Source: Peredibacter starrii | GTDB taxonomy: Bacteria > Bdellovibrionota > Bacteriovoracia > Bacteriovoracales > Bacteriovoracaceae | Assembly: GCF_034259205.1 (NCBI RefSeq) | Contig: NZ_CP139487.1 | Location: 3,658,001-3,722,000, forward strand | Reading direction: 5' to 3' | Length of the DNA stretch: 64,000 nucleotides | Shown: positions 32,468 to 42,434 of the stretch, in pieces | Layout: every line of letters starts with the position of its first letter | How positions within the stretch are numbered: position 1 is the first letter of the stretch | The notes under the pieces: generated by a model | The model's input: the letters and a program-made list of their open reading frames with translations, nothing else | The model's database searches: none | What the model was told of the DNA's origin: nothing | Made by a program: the position numbers and the translations under genes

Positions 32468-32977
32468 TTATTTCCCTGGGTGTTTTTTGTCGTAAGCTTT
32501 GATTACGTCGTCAGTTAAATCTTTCTTTGCTTCAGCATAAACAATTGGAGCTGCTGAAAGTTCGAAAGTCATTGCTACATTGTTGGCCTTAGAAACTTCA
32601 TCGATGATAGGACGTAGCTTATCAAGGATTGGTTTCTTCATATCTTGCTCCATCTTTTGGATTTCGCGCTGATATTCCATCGTTTTATTTTGAAGCTTCA
32701 TCATCATTTCCTGCATTTCGCGCTCTTTGTTTGCACGAGCAGCTTCAGCAAGAACCATGCTTTGCTTTTTATAGTCTTCTTGTGCCTTCTTGATTTTATC
32801 CTCGTCTTTTTTCAACATACCTTTTTTGTCGTTGAAAGACTTCTCAAGGGCCTTCTGAACGTTTTTACCTTCTTTAATTGTCGTGATGATCTTTTGGATA
32901 TCAACAAGACCAACAAGAACTTCAGCGAAAGAAGAGAAACTGAAAGTCAAAAGCATCAAGCCAAGTACTAATTTCAT
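32468..32977 (-). CDS. skp: OmpH/Skp-family periplasmic chaperone
   Basis: Periplasmic chaperone that holds outer membrane proteins on their way to BamA. Signal peptide KLVLGLMLLTFSFSSFAE (1-19), then VLVGLVDIQKIITTI, the beta core, a long charged coiled coil (about 45-120, lysine- and glutamate-rich) forming the tentacles, and a C-terminal core strand. 169 residues, standard length. It is directly downstream of bamA and upstream of lpxD, the classical bamA-skp-lpxD-fabZ-lpxA order. Confidence 0.93.
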   Translation of the reverse strand: MKLVLGLMLLTFSFSSFAEVLVGLVDIQKIITTIKEGKNVQKALEKSFNDKKGMLKKDEDKIKKAQEDYKKQSMVLAEAARANKEREMQEMMMKLQNKTMEYQREIQKMEQDMKKPILDKLRPIIDEVSKANNVAMTFELSAAPIVYAEAKKDLTDDVIKAYDKKHPGK

Positions 32978-33010
32978 ATGAACTCCTTAGAGTCAAAACT
33001 CTATCATTGA

Positions 33011-35362
33011 TTAGAATAATTGTCCTATGTCAAAGTTGAATTGGTTGCCGGCCTCGTTATCGCCTTTCACACCAAGTCGATCTTTTCTAGGGTTAACAGG
33101 GAAACCAAACTCAAATCGTAGGACACCAATTGGTGAGAACCAACGGAATCCGAAACCATAGTTAGCACGAAGAGAATAATCGTTGTTAATACCAGGACGC
33201 GTGTCCCAAACGTTACCAGTATCGTAGAAGACAACCCATTTAAGTCCTGCTTCTTTTACGATCGGGTGTTCAAGTTCAACTGTTGTCAGGAAGCTGAAAA
33301 GACCACCGAAGTTGAACGCTTCCAACTGCTTTGTATCAGTGTTACGAGCAAGACGACGTGGACCGATATCTTCCAGGTTAAAACCACGCATGTTACGAGC
33401 ACCACCCATCGAGAATCTCTCTACACGAGGAATATCACGAGATGTAGTTTTGAAAAGCTGCTGCCCGTTGACACGTGTTCTTAGAACAAGGTCCCCGATG
33501 ATTGGACGGTAATAACGCCCTTCAACTTCAGCTTTCATCCAGCGCATTGTACCGCCAAGACCAGTGTATTCAAGGGCCCCGGAAGTATAATAACCATTCG
33601 TTGGTTCGAAGATGTTGTTACGTTTATCGCGAATAATTGATGCCTGAAGCGATGAGGCAGAGCCGTTCTCAACTTTAGGATCGATACCTTCGTTAATAAC
33701 GTCATCAACTCTGTTGTCTTCGTAACGATAAGTTAAGAATAAACGAGTGTATTCGAAGATTGGGTGACCAACTCGAACGTCTCCCCCGTGCTTCTTATAA
33801 ACGAATGAACGGATGAAGTATGAAACTGTTTGGTAGTAGTCAGCACCGGCCGTCCATTTCGTGTCGAATAGGTATGGCTCAGTGAAACCTACGTTATAGA
33901 TTTGCTGACGATTCGAGTAAGAAAGGTTCATGTTGATGTTCTGACCCAAACCGCGGAAGTTGTTCTGAGCAACTGAGGCCTGAACGAAACCTTTCGTGGC
34001 AGTTGAGTAACCGGCACCTAATGAGATCTGACCCGTCGGACGTTCTTTAATTGAAACTTCAACATCCAGGACGTTATCAGTACCTTTTCTCGTAATCGTA
34101 TTGAAAATAACACTTTCCTGCTGGAAGAAACCCAGACGGTTCACGTTCTCTTTCGAGATACGAAGCTTCGAACCGGAATACATCTCACCTTCGTGAATTC
34201 GAAGTTCTCGTCTGATAACCTTATCACGGGTCTTGGTGTTACCTTTCATCGTGATCTTACCGAAGTAAGCAATCACACCTTTCTCGAAAGAGAAGACCAC
34301 GTCTACTTTGTTTTCACCTGGAACAACTTCAAGTGTTCGAAGTACGTTGGCGAAGGCGTAACCTTTATCCTGGTACATTTCAGTCAGGGTCTGGATGTCT
34401 TGACGAAGATTTTCTTCGTTATAGATATCGCCTGACTTAAGCTTCAGCTTTTGCATCATTTCTTCTTCAGTGAAGAGTAATTCACCGTTGAATGAAATGT
34501 TGTTTACTGAGAACTGAGGGCCCTCTTGCATACGAACCGTAATGAAGATCCATTTCTTATCTTCAGAGGCCGTAACTTCAGGGTTTTGAATATTGATTTG
34601 GAGATAACCGCGAGTCTTATAGTAGTACTTAAGACGTTCTACGTCGGTCTGGAAGTTAATCTCTTTGAAATTCCCTGATCCTGAAAGGAACGAGAAATAA
34701 GATTCTTCGCGGGTCTGCATGAAGTTCTTAAGTTCATCATCCTTAATGTCCTTGTTACCAAGGAAGGTGATTTTCTTAACACGAACTTTGTCCCATTCTT
34801 TAATTTTGAACTTAACTTCCACCGAACCATTCTGAGCATCGTTGATGGTATAAGAGGCCAGGGCAAGGAAGTACCCCTTCTCCTCGTAGTGCTTTTGAAG
34901 CAAGAGCACGTCGTTTTTAAGAGTCGAGATATCAAGGATGTTAAATTCCTTGGTCTTAATCTGCTCTTTCAAATCATCATCATTGATTTCATCGTTACCA
35001 GAGAACGTGATCTTCGAGATGATGGGCTTTTCTTTTAATTTAAAGAGGAGGATGTTTTTGTCGGCCGTAATTTTGTGATAGGCTTCTACCTCTTCGAAAT
35101 ACTTCATCTCATAAATACGAGAGAGATCTTTTCTGAGTAAGTAGTTATCAAGCATCATGTCCTGGCGAGTACCGATTTTTTCCAGGATCGCTTCTGATTC
35201 AACTTTTCTGTTACCAGTGAACTCAATTGAATCTACGCGGAACATCTCACGGATAGGACCAATAATTTCTTGTGCGAGAGCTGAATTAACTCCGATGAAA
35301 AAACTAAAAATGAAAAAAAGAAGCTGAGCTTTTTTCAACCCGAATATCCTTCGACTAACCAT
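33011..35362 (-). CDS. bamA: Outer membrane protein assembly factor BamA
   Basis: Essential outer membrane insertase. Signal peptide 1-30, five POTRA domains (about 40-425), each opening with the V-x-x-I-x-(F/V)-x-G-(N/L) strand such as VDSIEFTGNRKV, VKKITFLGNKDI and FGKITMKGNTKTRD, then a 16-strand barrel with SLGAGYSTATKGF and the VRGF-like motif NMRGFNLEDIGPR (about 660). It ends FDIGQLF, with the C-terminal Phe of barrel proteins. 783 residues is usual. The gene lies after lolD in the operon, 44 bases from it. Confidence 0.97.
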   Translation of the reverse strand: MVSRRIFGLKKAQLLFFIFSFFIGVNSALAQEIIGPIREMFRVDSIEFTGNRKVESEAILEKIGTRQDMMLDNYLLRKDLSRIYEMKYFEEVEAYHKITADKNILLFKLKEKPIISKITFSGNDEINDDDLKEQIKTKEFNILDISTLKNDVLLLQKHYEEKGYFLALASYTINDAQNGSVEVKFKIKEWDKVRVKKITFLGNKDIKDDELKNFMQTREESYFSFLSGSGNFKEINFQTDVERLKYYYKTRGYLQINIQNPEVTASEDKKWIFITVRMQEGPQFSVNNISFNGELLFTEEEMMQKLKLKSGDIYNEENLRQDIQTLTEMYQDKGYAFANVLRTLEVVPGENKVDVVFSFEKGVIAYFGKITMKGNTKTRDKVIRRELRIHEGEMYSGSKLRISKENVNRLGFFQQESVIFNTITRKGTDNVLDVEVSIKERPTGQISLGAGYSTATKGFVQASVAQNNFRGLGQNINMNLSYSNRQQIYNVGFTEPYLFDTKWTAGADYYQTVSYFIRSFVYKKHGGDVRVGHPIFEYTRLFLTYRYEDNRVDDVINEGIDPKVENGSASSLQASIIRDKRNNIFEPTNGYYTSGALEYTGLGGTMRWMKAEVEGRYYRPIIGDLVLRTRVNGQQLFKTTSRDIPRVERFSMGGARNMRGFNLEDIGPRRLARNTDTKQLEAFNFGGLFSFLTTVELEHPIVKEAGLKWVVFYDTGNVWDTRPGINNDYSLRANYGFGFRWFSPIGVLRFEFGFPVNPRKDRLGVKGDNEAGNQFNFDIGQLF

Positions 35363-35406
35363 AACGCAAAAAGCTATGTAATTAATTTTATTTGCAGTCG
35401 GAAATT

Positions 35407-36066
35407 CTAGCCAATTATCTGACCATCTTCAATGACTATTTTGCGAGGAAAGTGTGAAGCAACTTTATCATCGTGAGTCACAACTAAGAGTGTGGCACCG
35501 AAATCAGCTGCAAGATTTTTGAGTAAGGTCGCAACCTTCTCCGAGTTGATGGAATCCAAGTTACCAGTAGGTTCATCACAAAGAAGGATCTTCGGACGAA
35601 GTGAAAGAGCACGAATGATGTTGATGCGTTGCTGCTCTCCTCCCGAGATTTCGAAAGGAAACTTCTTAAGACAGTGAGTAACTCCCAGAATTTGCGCCAA
35701 TTCTTTAGCATCTTTTTCTACCGGAGCGAGGTCTTTACCACCGATTCTCGCTGGAAGAAGAATATTGTCCCAACATGTCATTGATGGCAAAAGAAAGTGA
35801 AATTGAAAAACGAACCCTACATTTGAGTTACGAAACTTGGCCATCTCCTCATCAGACATGGATGTAAGATTTTTTTGATCAATGATTACTTTTCCAGAAG
35901 TCGGGTGATCAAGGCCACCTAGAAGATAAAGCAAGGTCGATTTACCCGATCCCGAAGCACCACGGATCGCCACCAGCTCCTTCGCCCCAATGTCTAAATT
36001 AAGACCACGCAAGACCTTGGTCTTACCGAAAGTTTTTTCGACATGTTCGAGACGAATGAAACTCAT
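35407..36066 (-). CDS. lolD: Lipoprotein-release ABC transporter ATPase (LolD)
   Basis: ATPase that powers release of lipoproteins from the inner membrane to the carrier LolA. Walker A GASGSGKST (about 34-42), Q-loop FVFQFHFLLPSMTCWDN, signature ISGGEQQR (about 139-146), Walker B ILLCDEPTGNLD (about 159-170) and H-loop VTHD. The FQFHxLLP and EPTGNLD sequences place it in the LolD/MacB/FtsE group. It overlaps the permease gene by 4 bases (ATGA), as expected for a coupled pair. Confidence 0.92.
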   Translation of the reverse strand: MSFIRLEHVEKTFGKTKVLRGLNLDIGAKELVAIRGASGSGKSTLLYLLGGLDHPTSGKVIIDQKNLTSMSDEEMAKFRNSNVGFVFQFHFLLPSMTCWDNILLPARIGGKDLAPVEKDAKELAQILGVTHCLKKFPFEISGGEQQRINIIRALSLRPKILLCDEPTGNLDSINSEKVATLLKNLAADFGATLLVVTHDDKVASHFPRKIVIEDGQIIG

Positions 36067-37262
36067 GAACTAAACTCCTGCCTTAATCCCTGGATGATTG
36101 GTTTATTTCTCATCCGGAGATATCCACCAAATGCTGCAATCAGAATCCACAACAAGGATACCGCATAGACCGTGACATACGCCATAAGATCAAGTCGGAT
36201 ATTGAGCGAAGAGAGCACATAAATCTCTCCCGGAATCTGAAGGAACCAAAGATTTTGAAGACCCCAATTAAAAATATGGGAAGCAATATAAGCACCCACA
36301 CATGAAACGGCCCAAATGATAATGACTGAGATAAACCAGAAGCGCGTGAGACTAGAAAGAGACATCCCCACCGCACGTAAAAAGAAAAAGTCCTGCGCCT
36401 TTTTCTCCATAATGTAGATCACGAAAGCGATGATATTAAAGACCGCCACCACCACGATTAATTGAAGGATAAGAGAAATGGAAAACTTCTCCACTTTCAC
36501 GGCCTCGATAAGGAACGAATACTCATTCCAAAAAGGACGCACAAGATAATCTGAACTCACTTCCAGACGCAGTTTTTGTCTAGAGGCCTCGATATCATCT
36601 AAGTTTTCGAGCGGCTTATTAACATCTTTCACTGACAGGATAACCTGATTGACTTTGTTTCCAAGACCCAGGAGTTCCGCCAGATCAGCACGATTGAGAT
36701 ATACGAATCTCAAATCTTTTTGATAAATGCCGTGTTTAACTAACGAACTAATCTGAAATAATTTAATCGTGGGAAGTGAAGATGCGGCCTCATTTCCTCT
36801 GCCAAAGGTAAGGGCGATCTCATCCCCGACTTTTACTTTGAATTGCTTAGCAAGTTCTTCACCAATCACAACCGAGCCGGAAGGAACTTTTACTTTTAGA
36901 CCTGTCGTTTTAGAAAAACTGTCCTCTTCAATTCCACGAACCAAAACACCCTTACTGCTATCTCCGTGAAGTGCGAAGGCCTCAGTTTGAATCACCGGAG
37001 TGACGGCAATGGGTTTAACACTATCGATTTTTTCCTTCAATTCAGCAGTTACCGGAAAGAAACCACGACGATTCGTCAGGATGATGTCTCCTGAAGAATG
37101 ACGTAGACCTGATTTCAACAAATGATCGAAACCATCCATCAAACCAAAAGTACAAAGAATAACGGCGATAGAGAAAGTGAAACTAAAAACGGTCGCCAGC
37201 AGGATTTTTCCTGCCGAGCGACCGTGTAGAACGATTTTTAAAATCGATAGATAAGAATTCAT
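36063..37262 (-). CDS. lolC: Lipoprotein-release ABC transporter permease (LolC/LolE family)
   Basis: 399 residues, FtsX-like fold: one N-terminal membrane helix (about 20-42), a large periplasmic domain (about 45-260) and three C-terminal helices (about 265-390). The N-terminus and the HSSGDIILTNRRGFFP stretch agree with LolC/E proteins. Only one permease gene is present here, so it may work as a homodimer (LolF-type) or pair with a second subunit elsewhere. Its start touches the lysS stop (TAATG, one shared base). The neighbourhood bamA-lol-lpx makes an envelope role almost certain. Confidence 0.85.
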   Translation of the reverse strand: MNSYLSILKIVLHGRSAGKILLATVFSFTFSIAVILCTFGLMDGFDHLLKSGLRHSSGDIILTNRRGFFPVTAELKEKIDSVKPIAVTPVIQTEAFALHGDSSKGVLVRGIEEDSFSKTTGLKVKVPSGSVVIGEELAKQFKVKVGDEIALTFGRGNEAASSLPTIKLFQISSLVKHGIYQKDLRFVYLNRADLAELLGLGNKVNQVILSVKDVNKPLENLDDIEASRQKLRLEVSSDYLVRPFWNEYSFLIEAVKVEKFSISLILQLIVVVAVFNIIAFVIYIMEKKAQDFFFLRAVGMSLSSLTRFWFISVIIIWAVSCVGAYIASHIFNWGLQNLWFLQIPGEIYVLSSLNIRLDLMAYVTVYAVSLLWILIAAFGGYLRMRNKPIIQGLRQEFSS

Positions 37263-38827
37263 TACTCTTCTTCAGAGAAGAAATGTTCTTTCTTAAGAAG
37301 TGGGAAAAGGATTACTTCGCGGATCGTAGGCGAGTCAGTAAGGATCATCACAAGACGATCGATACCAATACCTTGACCGGCCGTAGGTGGCATACCGTAC
37401 TCAAGTGCACGTACGAAGTCATAATCTACTTCAGAAGCTTCATCGTCCCCTGCTTCTTTCGCCATTGCCTGGTCGGCAAAACGATCAAGCTGATCAGTTG
37501 GGTTGTTAAGCTCAGAGAAGGCGTTACCAACTTCCCATCCATTCATGAAGAACTCGAAACGATCTACGAACTCTGGGTTCTCATCATTACGACGAGAAAG
37601 AGGAGAAACTTCAGTTGGGTATTCAGTGATGAATGTCGGCTGAATAAGTTTTGCTTCTACTTTTTCCTCGAAGGCCAGAACCAGAAGTTTGCCCCACGAA
37701 AGTGAGTTAAGTTTCTTCGGATCCATATCGATGCCTTTTAGAAGACCTAAAAGGTGCGTGCGATCATTAACTTGATCCATCGTTGAATTTGTATACTTAG
37801 CAACCGCTTCTCTCATCGTTAGACGAGCGTAAGGGCCTTTAAGATTGATTTCGTGCTCACCGAATTTCACCACATCAGACTTGATTACGTGAGTAGCAAG
37901 ACCAGTGATAAGTTGTTCAGTGAAGTCCATAAGATCGTGGTAAGTAGCATATGCCCAGTAGAACTCAATTGTTGTGAACTCAGGGTTGTGCTTAAGAGAA
38001 AGACCTTCGTTACGGAAACAACGGTTCATCTCAAATACTTTATTATATCCACCAACGATCAGACGCTTAAGATGAAGCTCAGGTGCGATTCGCATGAAGA
38101 GTTCCATATCAAGTGCATTGTGGTGAGTATTGAACGGTCTAGCTGCCGCTCCACCTGCCACTGAATGCATCATCGGAGTTTCTACTTCAAGGAAATCATT
38201 CTCGTAGAAGTATTCACGGATATAACGAACGATTTGTGAGCGCATTTTTAGTTTCGCGCGCACTTCAGCGTCCATGATCATATCCACGTAGCGCATACGA
38301 TAACGAAGTTCTGCATCAGTCAGACCGTGGAACTTCTCAGGAAGTGGACGAATGGATTTTGTAAGAATAGTCAGTTCGCGAGCATTAAGTGCTAACTCAC
38401 CTTTCATTGTTTTGAATACGTCACCTTCAGCGTAAACGATATCGCCAGTGTCCAAAAGTTTGTATTCAGCGAAGCCCTTCTCTGAAGTAACTTGCTTATT
38501 AACATAAAGTTGGAAACGAGAAGAACCATCATCCACTTGAAGGAATGCGGCCTTACCGAAATCGCGCACCATCATTACACGGCCAGCAACTTTATATCTT
38601 GGAGTTTCGCCAATTTCTTCTTTTGCCTTCTCGCCGTATTGCTCTGTTAAATATTTAAACGAAGTATTCGGCTTATAGCCGTTCTTATAAGGATTAGATC
38701 CTGATTCTTCGAGTTTCTTACGTTTTTCAAGACGAACTTCCATTTGTTCAGGGAAGAGTTCGGTCCAGCGGCGTACGTGTTTGTCTTTCATAATTTTTCC
38801 TGAGGAAGTTAATTTGTCGTCGTTCAT
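37262..38827 (-). CDS. lysS: Lysyl-tRNA synthetase, class II
   Basis: Charges tRNA-Lys. An N-terminal OB-fold anticodon-binding domain (about 75-185) with AGRVMMVRDFGKAAFLQVDDG is followed by the class II catalytic core. Motif 2 is in FEMNRCFRNEGLSLKHNPEFTTIEFYWAY (about 270-298), and motif 3 in GQGIGIDRLVMILTD near the C-terminus. The length of 521 residues is normal. Its start codon overlaps the prfB stop (ATGA). The prfB-lysS pair is conserved in E. coli and many other bacteria. Confidence 0.97.
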   Translation of the reverse strand: MNDDKLTSSGKIMKDKHVRRWTELFPEQMEVRLEKRKKLEESGSNPYKNGYKPNTSFKYLTEQYGEKAKEEIGETPRYKVAGRVMMVRDFGKAAFLQVDDGSSRFQLYVNKQVTSEKGFAEYKLLDTGDIVYAEGDVFKTMKGELALNARELTILTKSIRPLPEKFHGLTDAELRYRMRYVDMIMDAEVRAKLKMRSQIVRYIREYFYENDFLEVETPMMHSVAGGAAARPFNTHHNALDMELFMRIAPELHLKRLIVGGYNKVFEMNRCFRNEGLSLKHNPEFTTIEFYWAYATYHDLMDFTEQLITGLATHVIKSDVVKFGEHEINLKGPYARLTMREAVAKYTNSTMDQVNDRTHLLGLLKGIDMDPKKLNSLSWGKLLVLAFEEKVEAKLIQPTFITEYPTEVSPLSRRNDENPEFVDRFEFFMNGWEVGNAFSELNNPTDQLDRFADQAMAKEAGDDEASEVDYDFVRALEYGMPPTAGQGIGIDRLVMILTDSPTIREVILFPLLKKEHFFSEEE

Positions 38828-39976
38828 AAATCATCCGTTCCTGTATCTTGTACCTCGCCTCCAAGTGATTTCCACTGGAGATAAGCTTTCATAAATTCAT
38901 CTAAGTCACCTTCAAGCACGGTCTCCGCTTGGGAAGACGTGAAACCTGTACGGTGATCTTTAACTAGTTTGTAAGGGTGAAGAACATAAGATCTGATTTG
39001 AGATCCCCATGCGATATCTTTTTTCCCTGCTTCGATCTTGTCCTGAGCTTCCTGACGCTTCTTCATTTCATAGTCATAGAGACGAGATTTTAGAATCTTC
39101 ATCGCCATGGCACGGTTTTGAATTTGAGAGCGCTCGTTCTGACAGGCAACCACAATTCCCGTAGGAAAGTGGGTCAATCGAACAGCAGAGTCAGCAGTGT
39201 TTACTGATTGTCCGCCTGCTCCACCTGAACGGTAGATATCAACGCGTAGATCTTTATCCAATACTTCAATTTCAATCGAGTCGTCGATTTCCGCACTGAC
39301 GAAAATTGAAGAGAAAGATGTGTGTCTGCGAGCATTCGAATCAAATGGAGAAATTCGAACCAGACGGTGAACGCCAGATTCTGATTTTAATAAACCGTAA
39401 GCGTAGTTACCTTGAACCATCAGGGTCGCAGATTTAATTCCTGCAGAATCACCATACTGGAAATCAGTAACCGTGGCCTTGAAACCATGGGCCTCACACC
39501 AACGTTGAACCATACGAAGAAGCATTCCTGCCCAGTCACATGACTCAGTTCCACCGGCACCGGCGTTGATCGTTACGATGGCATTGTTTGGATCAGTCTC
39601 ACCAGCAAGAAGCGCTTTCTTTTCAGCTTCTGATAAAGCGGTCTGCAATTTGGGAAACAGATCAAGTGCCTCTTGTGCTGAAGAAGCATCTCCGGCGTCA
39701 CTCATTTCACAAAGGACTTCAAAATCATCCGCAAGTGTCTTCACGTTGCTGTAGAGTTTGATCACTTCTTCAATGAGAGAGCGTTCTTTTTGAATTTTGG
39801 TGGCGTTAGTTGAATCATTCCAGAAGCCATCAAGGGCCTCCAGTTCTGAAATCTCTTTTAGTCGATTTTGTTTACGATCGACGTCAAAGCGACCTCCGAA
39901 TAGTTTCGAGGGTGGCCTTGATCTCAGAGAATTGAGATTTATAATCCGCTAATTTTAGAAACAGTGAGTCATCCAT
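38824..39976 (-). CDS. prfB: Peptide chain release factor 2, with programmed +1 frameshift
   Basis: Release factor for UAA and UGA stop codons. Translation starts at ATG 39976 and runs 30 codons to an in-frame TGA (39884-39886). A +1 shift at CTT-TGA-C then continues as LDVDRKQNRLKEISELEALDG-type sequence to the stop at 38824, 353 codons further. An ATG at 39765 lies in the second frame and would give a protein lacking the N-terminal 70 residues, so it should not be used. The SPF motif (ISPFD), which reads the stop codon, and the GGQ motif in SGGAGGQSVN, which releases the peptide, are both present. 383 residues in all, a little above E. coli (365). Confidence 0.96.
39883..39898 (-). promoter_or_regulatory. 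prfB recoding site (+1 frameshift)
   Basis: Minus strand CGGAGG (39893-39898), three bases TCG, then CTTTGAC (39883-39889). This reproduces the E. coli site AGGGGG-TAT-CTTTGAC, in which the internal Shine-Dalgarno pushes the ribosome forward at the UGA. When RF2 is scarce, UGA is read slowly and the shift is favoured, so the gene is autoregulated. Confidence 0.97.
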
Positions 39977-40025
39977 AAATGGCCTTTGGAAGAAATCACT
40001 GTAACAAAGGGTAATAAGCTTTGAA

Positions 40026-40057
40026 AAGAGGTTCTTACCCCGAATGGAGTAAGAACC
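40026..40057 (-). terminator. Probable terminator after the EF-hand-like lipoprotein gene
   Basis: Stem GGTTCTTAC/GTAAGAACC (9 bp; 40030-40038 with 40049-40057), 10-base loop, followed on the minus strand by CTCTTTTC. The short T run makes it moderate. It separates the lipoprotein unit from prfB. Confidence 0.7.
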
Positions 40058-40064
40058 TTATGAA

Positions 40065-42434
40065 TTAATTTGCAAGATGTAGATATGGAGTCAGGATTGA
40101 GCTGAAATCTTGGCGATTATCAACCAGCGGTTGAACTGTGTTTGAGTTTCTCGGAATGTTGTCCGGATCTCTTAGAAGGTTACAGTCAAACGAAGGCGTC
40201 GTTCTGTTTTTCGCGTTTTGCTCACTGATCGCCACAAGGAGAGATGCAATTGTCTTACGGTGTGCTGGTGCTTTTTTGTCGAAGCTCAAAAGGAACTTCA
40301 CGAACTTCCAGATACTACCGAAATCTTTTTCATCAGGAACTTGCTCGTACTTAATCATGTACTGATAGATTTGCTTCTGGAACTTTTTGATAATCGGATT
40401 CTTATCTTTCAAGAAGCCATCCAGCGCACCAGAATAAATCGTATAAGCATTGTTCACTTCATCCGAATCAAGGAAATTATTCCCATTGGTATCCCAACGA
40501 AGGATCGTGGTTTCAATGTGCATAAGAGCAATCATGGTCGTCATGATGTCACCCTTTGCAAATGGAACTTGTTCTTTAGCGCCATCAGAATAGAAGTTAC
40601 AAGAACGAGCTGCGTCGATTGTAGTTTCTAAGAACTTCTGGGCGGCCTCATTTGGAACGAATTCTTCACAGTTTTTAGGAGCGCCCATTGATTCAAACAT
40701 CAGCGGGAAATAACCGCGATAGTCCTTACAAACACCCTGCCAGAAGTTCGCTTTGAAACATTCTGGGAGAAGTCTTCCGAACTCATCTTTAGCGCATGAC
40801 TTATCTTCTTCAAGATAAGTGAAAAGATCATCTTGAATGTTAAGCGCAGAGAAAAGTGTCACACCAAACTCTGTCATTTCATTTACATCAAGCTTGTTAT
40901 TTGTATCTGACTGGTATTGGAAAAGTGTTCCAAGTAATGAAACGTTGTCCGCTGTACCTTCAATCTTTCCTGGAAGGATAAGATCCATATCAATCAGTTC
41001 TTGCTCGAATTTTTTAAGCAGGGCCTGCATTTGCTTCTGATCCATTGAGAAGCCGCCAACTGCGTCAGGATTCGGGCTTGGACTACCATAAACCTGGAAC
41101 ACAAGTTTGATGGCATATTCAAATAGAGCAATTTCAAACACTGCGTCCGCATTACGACGGTAACCGCGAGTGTAATATGGGGCCAGGAACTCCCCTTTCA
41201 TGAAACGGTATTTCTTCACAATTCTTTCGAACTGATCAAGCTCTTTCTGGTGCTCAGGATAAGTGTGGCGATATTCATCGAAGTCAATCGCTACCGGCTG
41301 AGAACTCTCCAACTGAACCTTGAACTTGTCATAGATTCTGTGGAAGATCGTACCACTCTGAAGAAGCGTTTTAGCGTGAGCGAAAAGGTTCTTTAATTCG
41401 ATACCTTTCACTTCATCCGCGTTACCGTTCATCAAAATCTTTTTACCTTCAGCAATCAGACTGCGGTACTTCTCAACATCGAAATCTTCTTTATTAACGA
41501 ACTCTTTAATCGCATCGTAGGCCTGATCCATTGTAAATAGAACTTCCTGATCGCGGTTATTCAAATCACCTTGAGTCACGATGTCGTAAAGGTCATTTAC
41601 GTCACGTTTTAGAAGTTGAAGGATCGACTCCTGATTCAGAATAATGTACTTGTAGCGAACAGCATCCAGACCAATCAAAAGAAGGTGGTCAAAGTTAAGG
41701 ATAAGCTTCTCTAGTTCAATGTGAGTTAAGTGATCTTCGTCACCACCAAGCATAAGCTTCTTAACAAAAAGAACCTTCTTTACACCTTCGATGTCTTCAC
41801 GTGTATCTTCAGTCGTGAAGCTTTCTAGGAGATCCATAATGTTTAGCTTATGGATATTTCCGCCACGATCAGATTTAAAGATTTTACGAAGTGACTGAAC
41901 GATCGCCTTGTTGGCAGTTGAAACTCGGTCACGGTGGTTTTGGTGAAGAGCATATGTAACTTCAGATTCGTTCTGAAAAATCGGTCCGAAGTTTAAAGAG
42001 GCCTCACGGTTAAATACCACGGCAAAGTTAATGACCTTATCTACTGTTTCTTTCGAAATATAATCAGGATCTTCACCCGCAATTAAGTGACCAAGGTCAA
42101 ATACGGCCTTAAGGGCCTTCACTACTTCCGGCTGAACGTCTGGACGGAAAACGCGAAGATATTCTTCCAGTTGAACTCGAGATAAGTGACCTGGTTTTCC
42201 AGATTTTACCACGCGGATGAACAAGTGAAGGTTTTCACCAAGACATTGAATCTGAGACTCAATGTTTCTATTCATGATCTCTGAAAACTCATTCATATCG
42301 AGTTCGCAGTTCACTTCGAATTGAGATGTCGAAAGCTCTTTCTTCTTAACTTTACTGCCTAATAAATCTCCGCAACCACTAAGTGAAAGCATCAATACAG
42401 CAAGCAGAAGAATGAATTTCATCTTAAAAAACAT
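40065..42434 (-). CDS. Large lipoprotein with EF-hand-like calcium motifs
   Basis: 789 residues; lipoprotein signal KFILLLAVLMLSLSGCG with the lipid-bearing Cys at 21. The family is not recognised. The mature part is mainly helical with repeated blocks of about 60-100 residues (for example SRVQLEEYLRVF, THIELEKLILNF, KGIELKNLFAHA), each resembling a helix-loop-helix. Two loops match EF-hands well: DTNGNNFLDSDE (about 647-658) and DTNNKLDVNE (about 508-517). Start 42434 is backed by TGGAG 9 bases upstream inside the preceding gene, so translation is coupled to the outer membrane protein (11-base overlap). The pair probably acts together at the outer membrane, perhaps with calcium. Confidence 0.72.
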   Translation of the reverse strand: MFFKMKFILLLAVLMLSLSGCGDLLGSKVKKKELSTSQFEVNCELDMNEFSEIMNRNIESQIQCLGENLHLFIRVVKSGKPGHLSRVQLEEYLRVFRPDVQPEVVKALKAVFDLGHLIAGEDPDYISKETVDKVINFAVVFNREASLNFGPIFQNESEVTYALHQNHRDRVSTANKAIVQSLRKIFKSDRGGNIHKLNIMDLLESFTTEDTREDIEGVKKVLFVKKLMLGGDEDHLTHIELEKLILNFDHLLLIGLDAVRYKYIILNQESILQLLKRDVNDLYDIVTQGDLNNRDQEVLFTMDQAYDAIKEFVNKEDFDVEKYRSLIAEGKKILMNGNADEVKGIELKNLFAHAKTLLQSGTIFHRIYDKFKVQLESSQPVAIDFDEYRHTYPEHQKELDQFERIVKKYRFMKGEFLAPYYTRGYRRNADAVFEIALFEYAIKLVFQVYGSPSPNPDAVGGFSMDQKQMQALLKKFEQELIDMDLILPGKIEGTADNVSLLGTLFQYQSDTNNKLDVNEMTEFGVTLFSALNIQDDLFTYLEEDKSCAKDEFGRLLPECFKANFWQGVCKDYRGYFPLMFESMGAPKNCEEFVPNEAAQKFLETTIDAARSCNFYSDGAKEQVPFAKGDIMTTMIALMHIETTILRWDTNGNNFLDSDEVNNAYTIYSGALDGFLKDKNPIIKKFQKQIYQYMIKYEQVPDEKDFGSIWKFVKFLLSFDKKAPAHRKTIASLLVAISEQNAKNRTTPSFDCNLLRDPDNIPRNSNTVQPLVDNRQDFSSILTPYLHLAN

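Noticed and set aside
37283-37705. 140-codon open frame on the plus strand opposite lysS
   Set aside because: It is a shadow of lysS, which has all class II motifs; there is no ribosome site or sensible protein composition.
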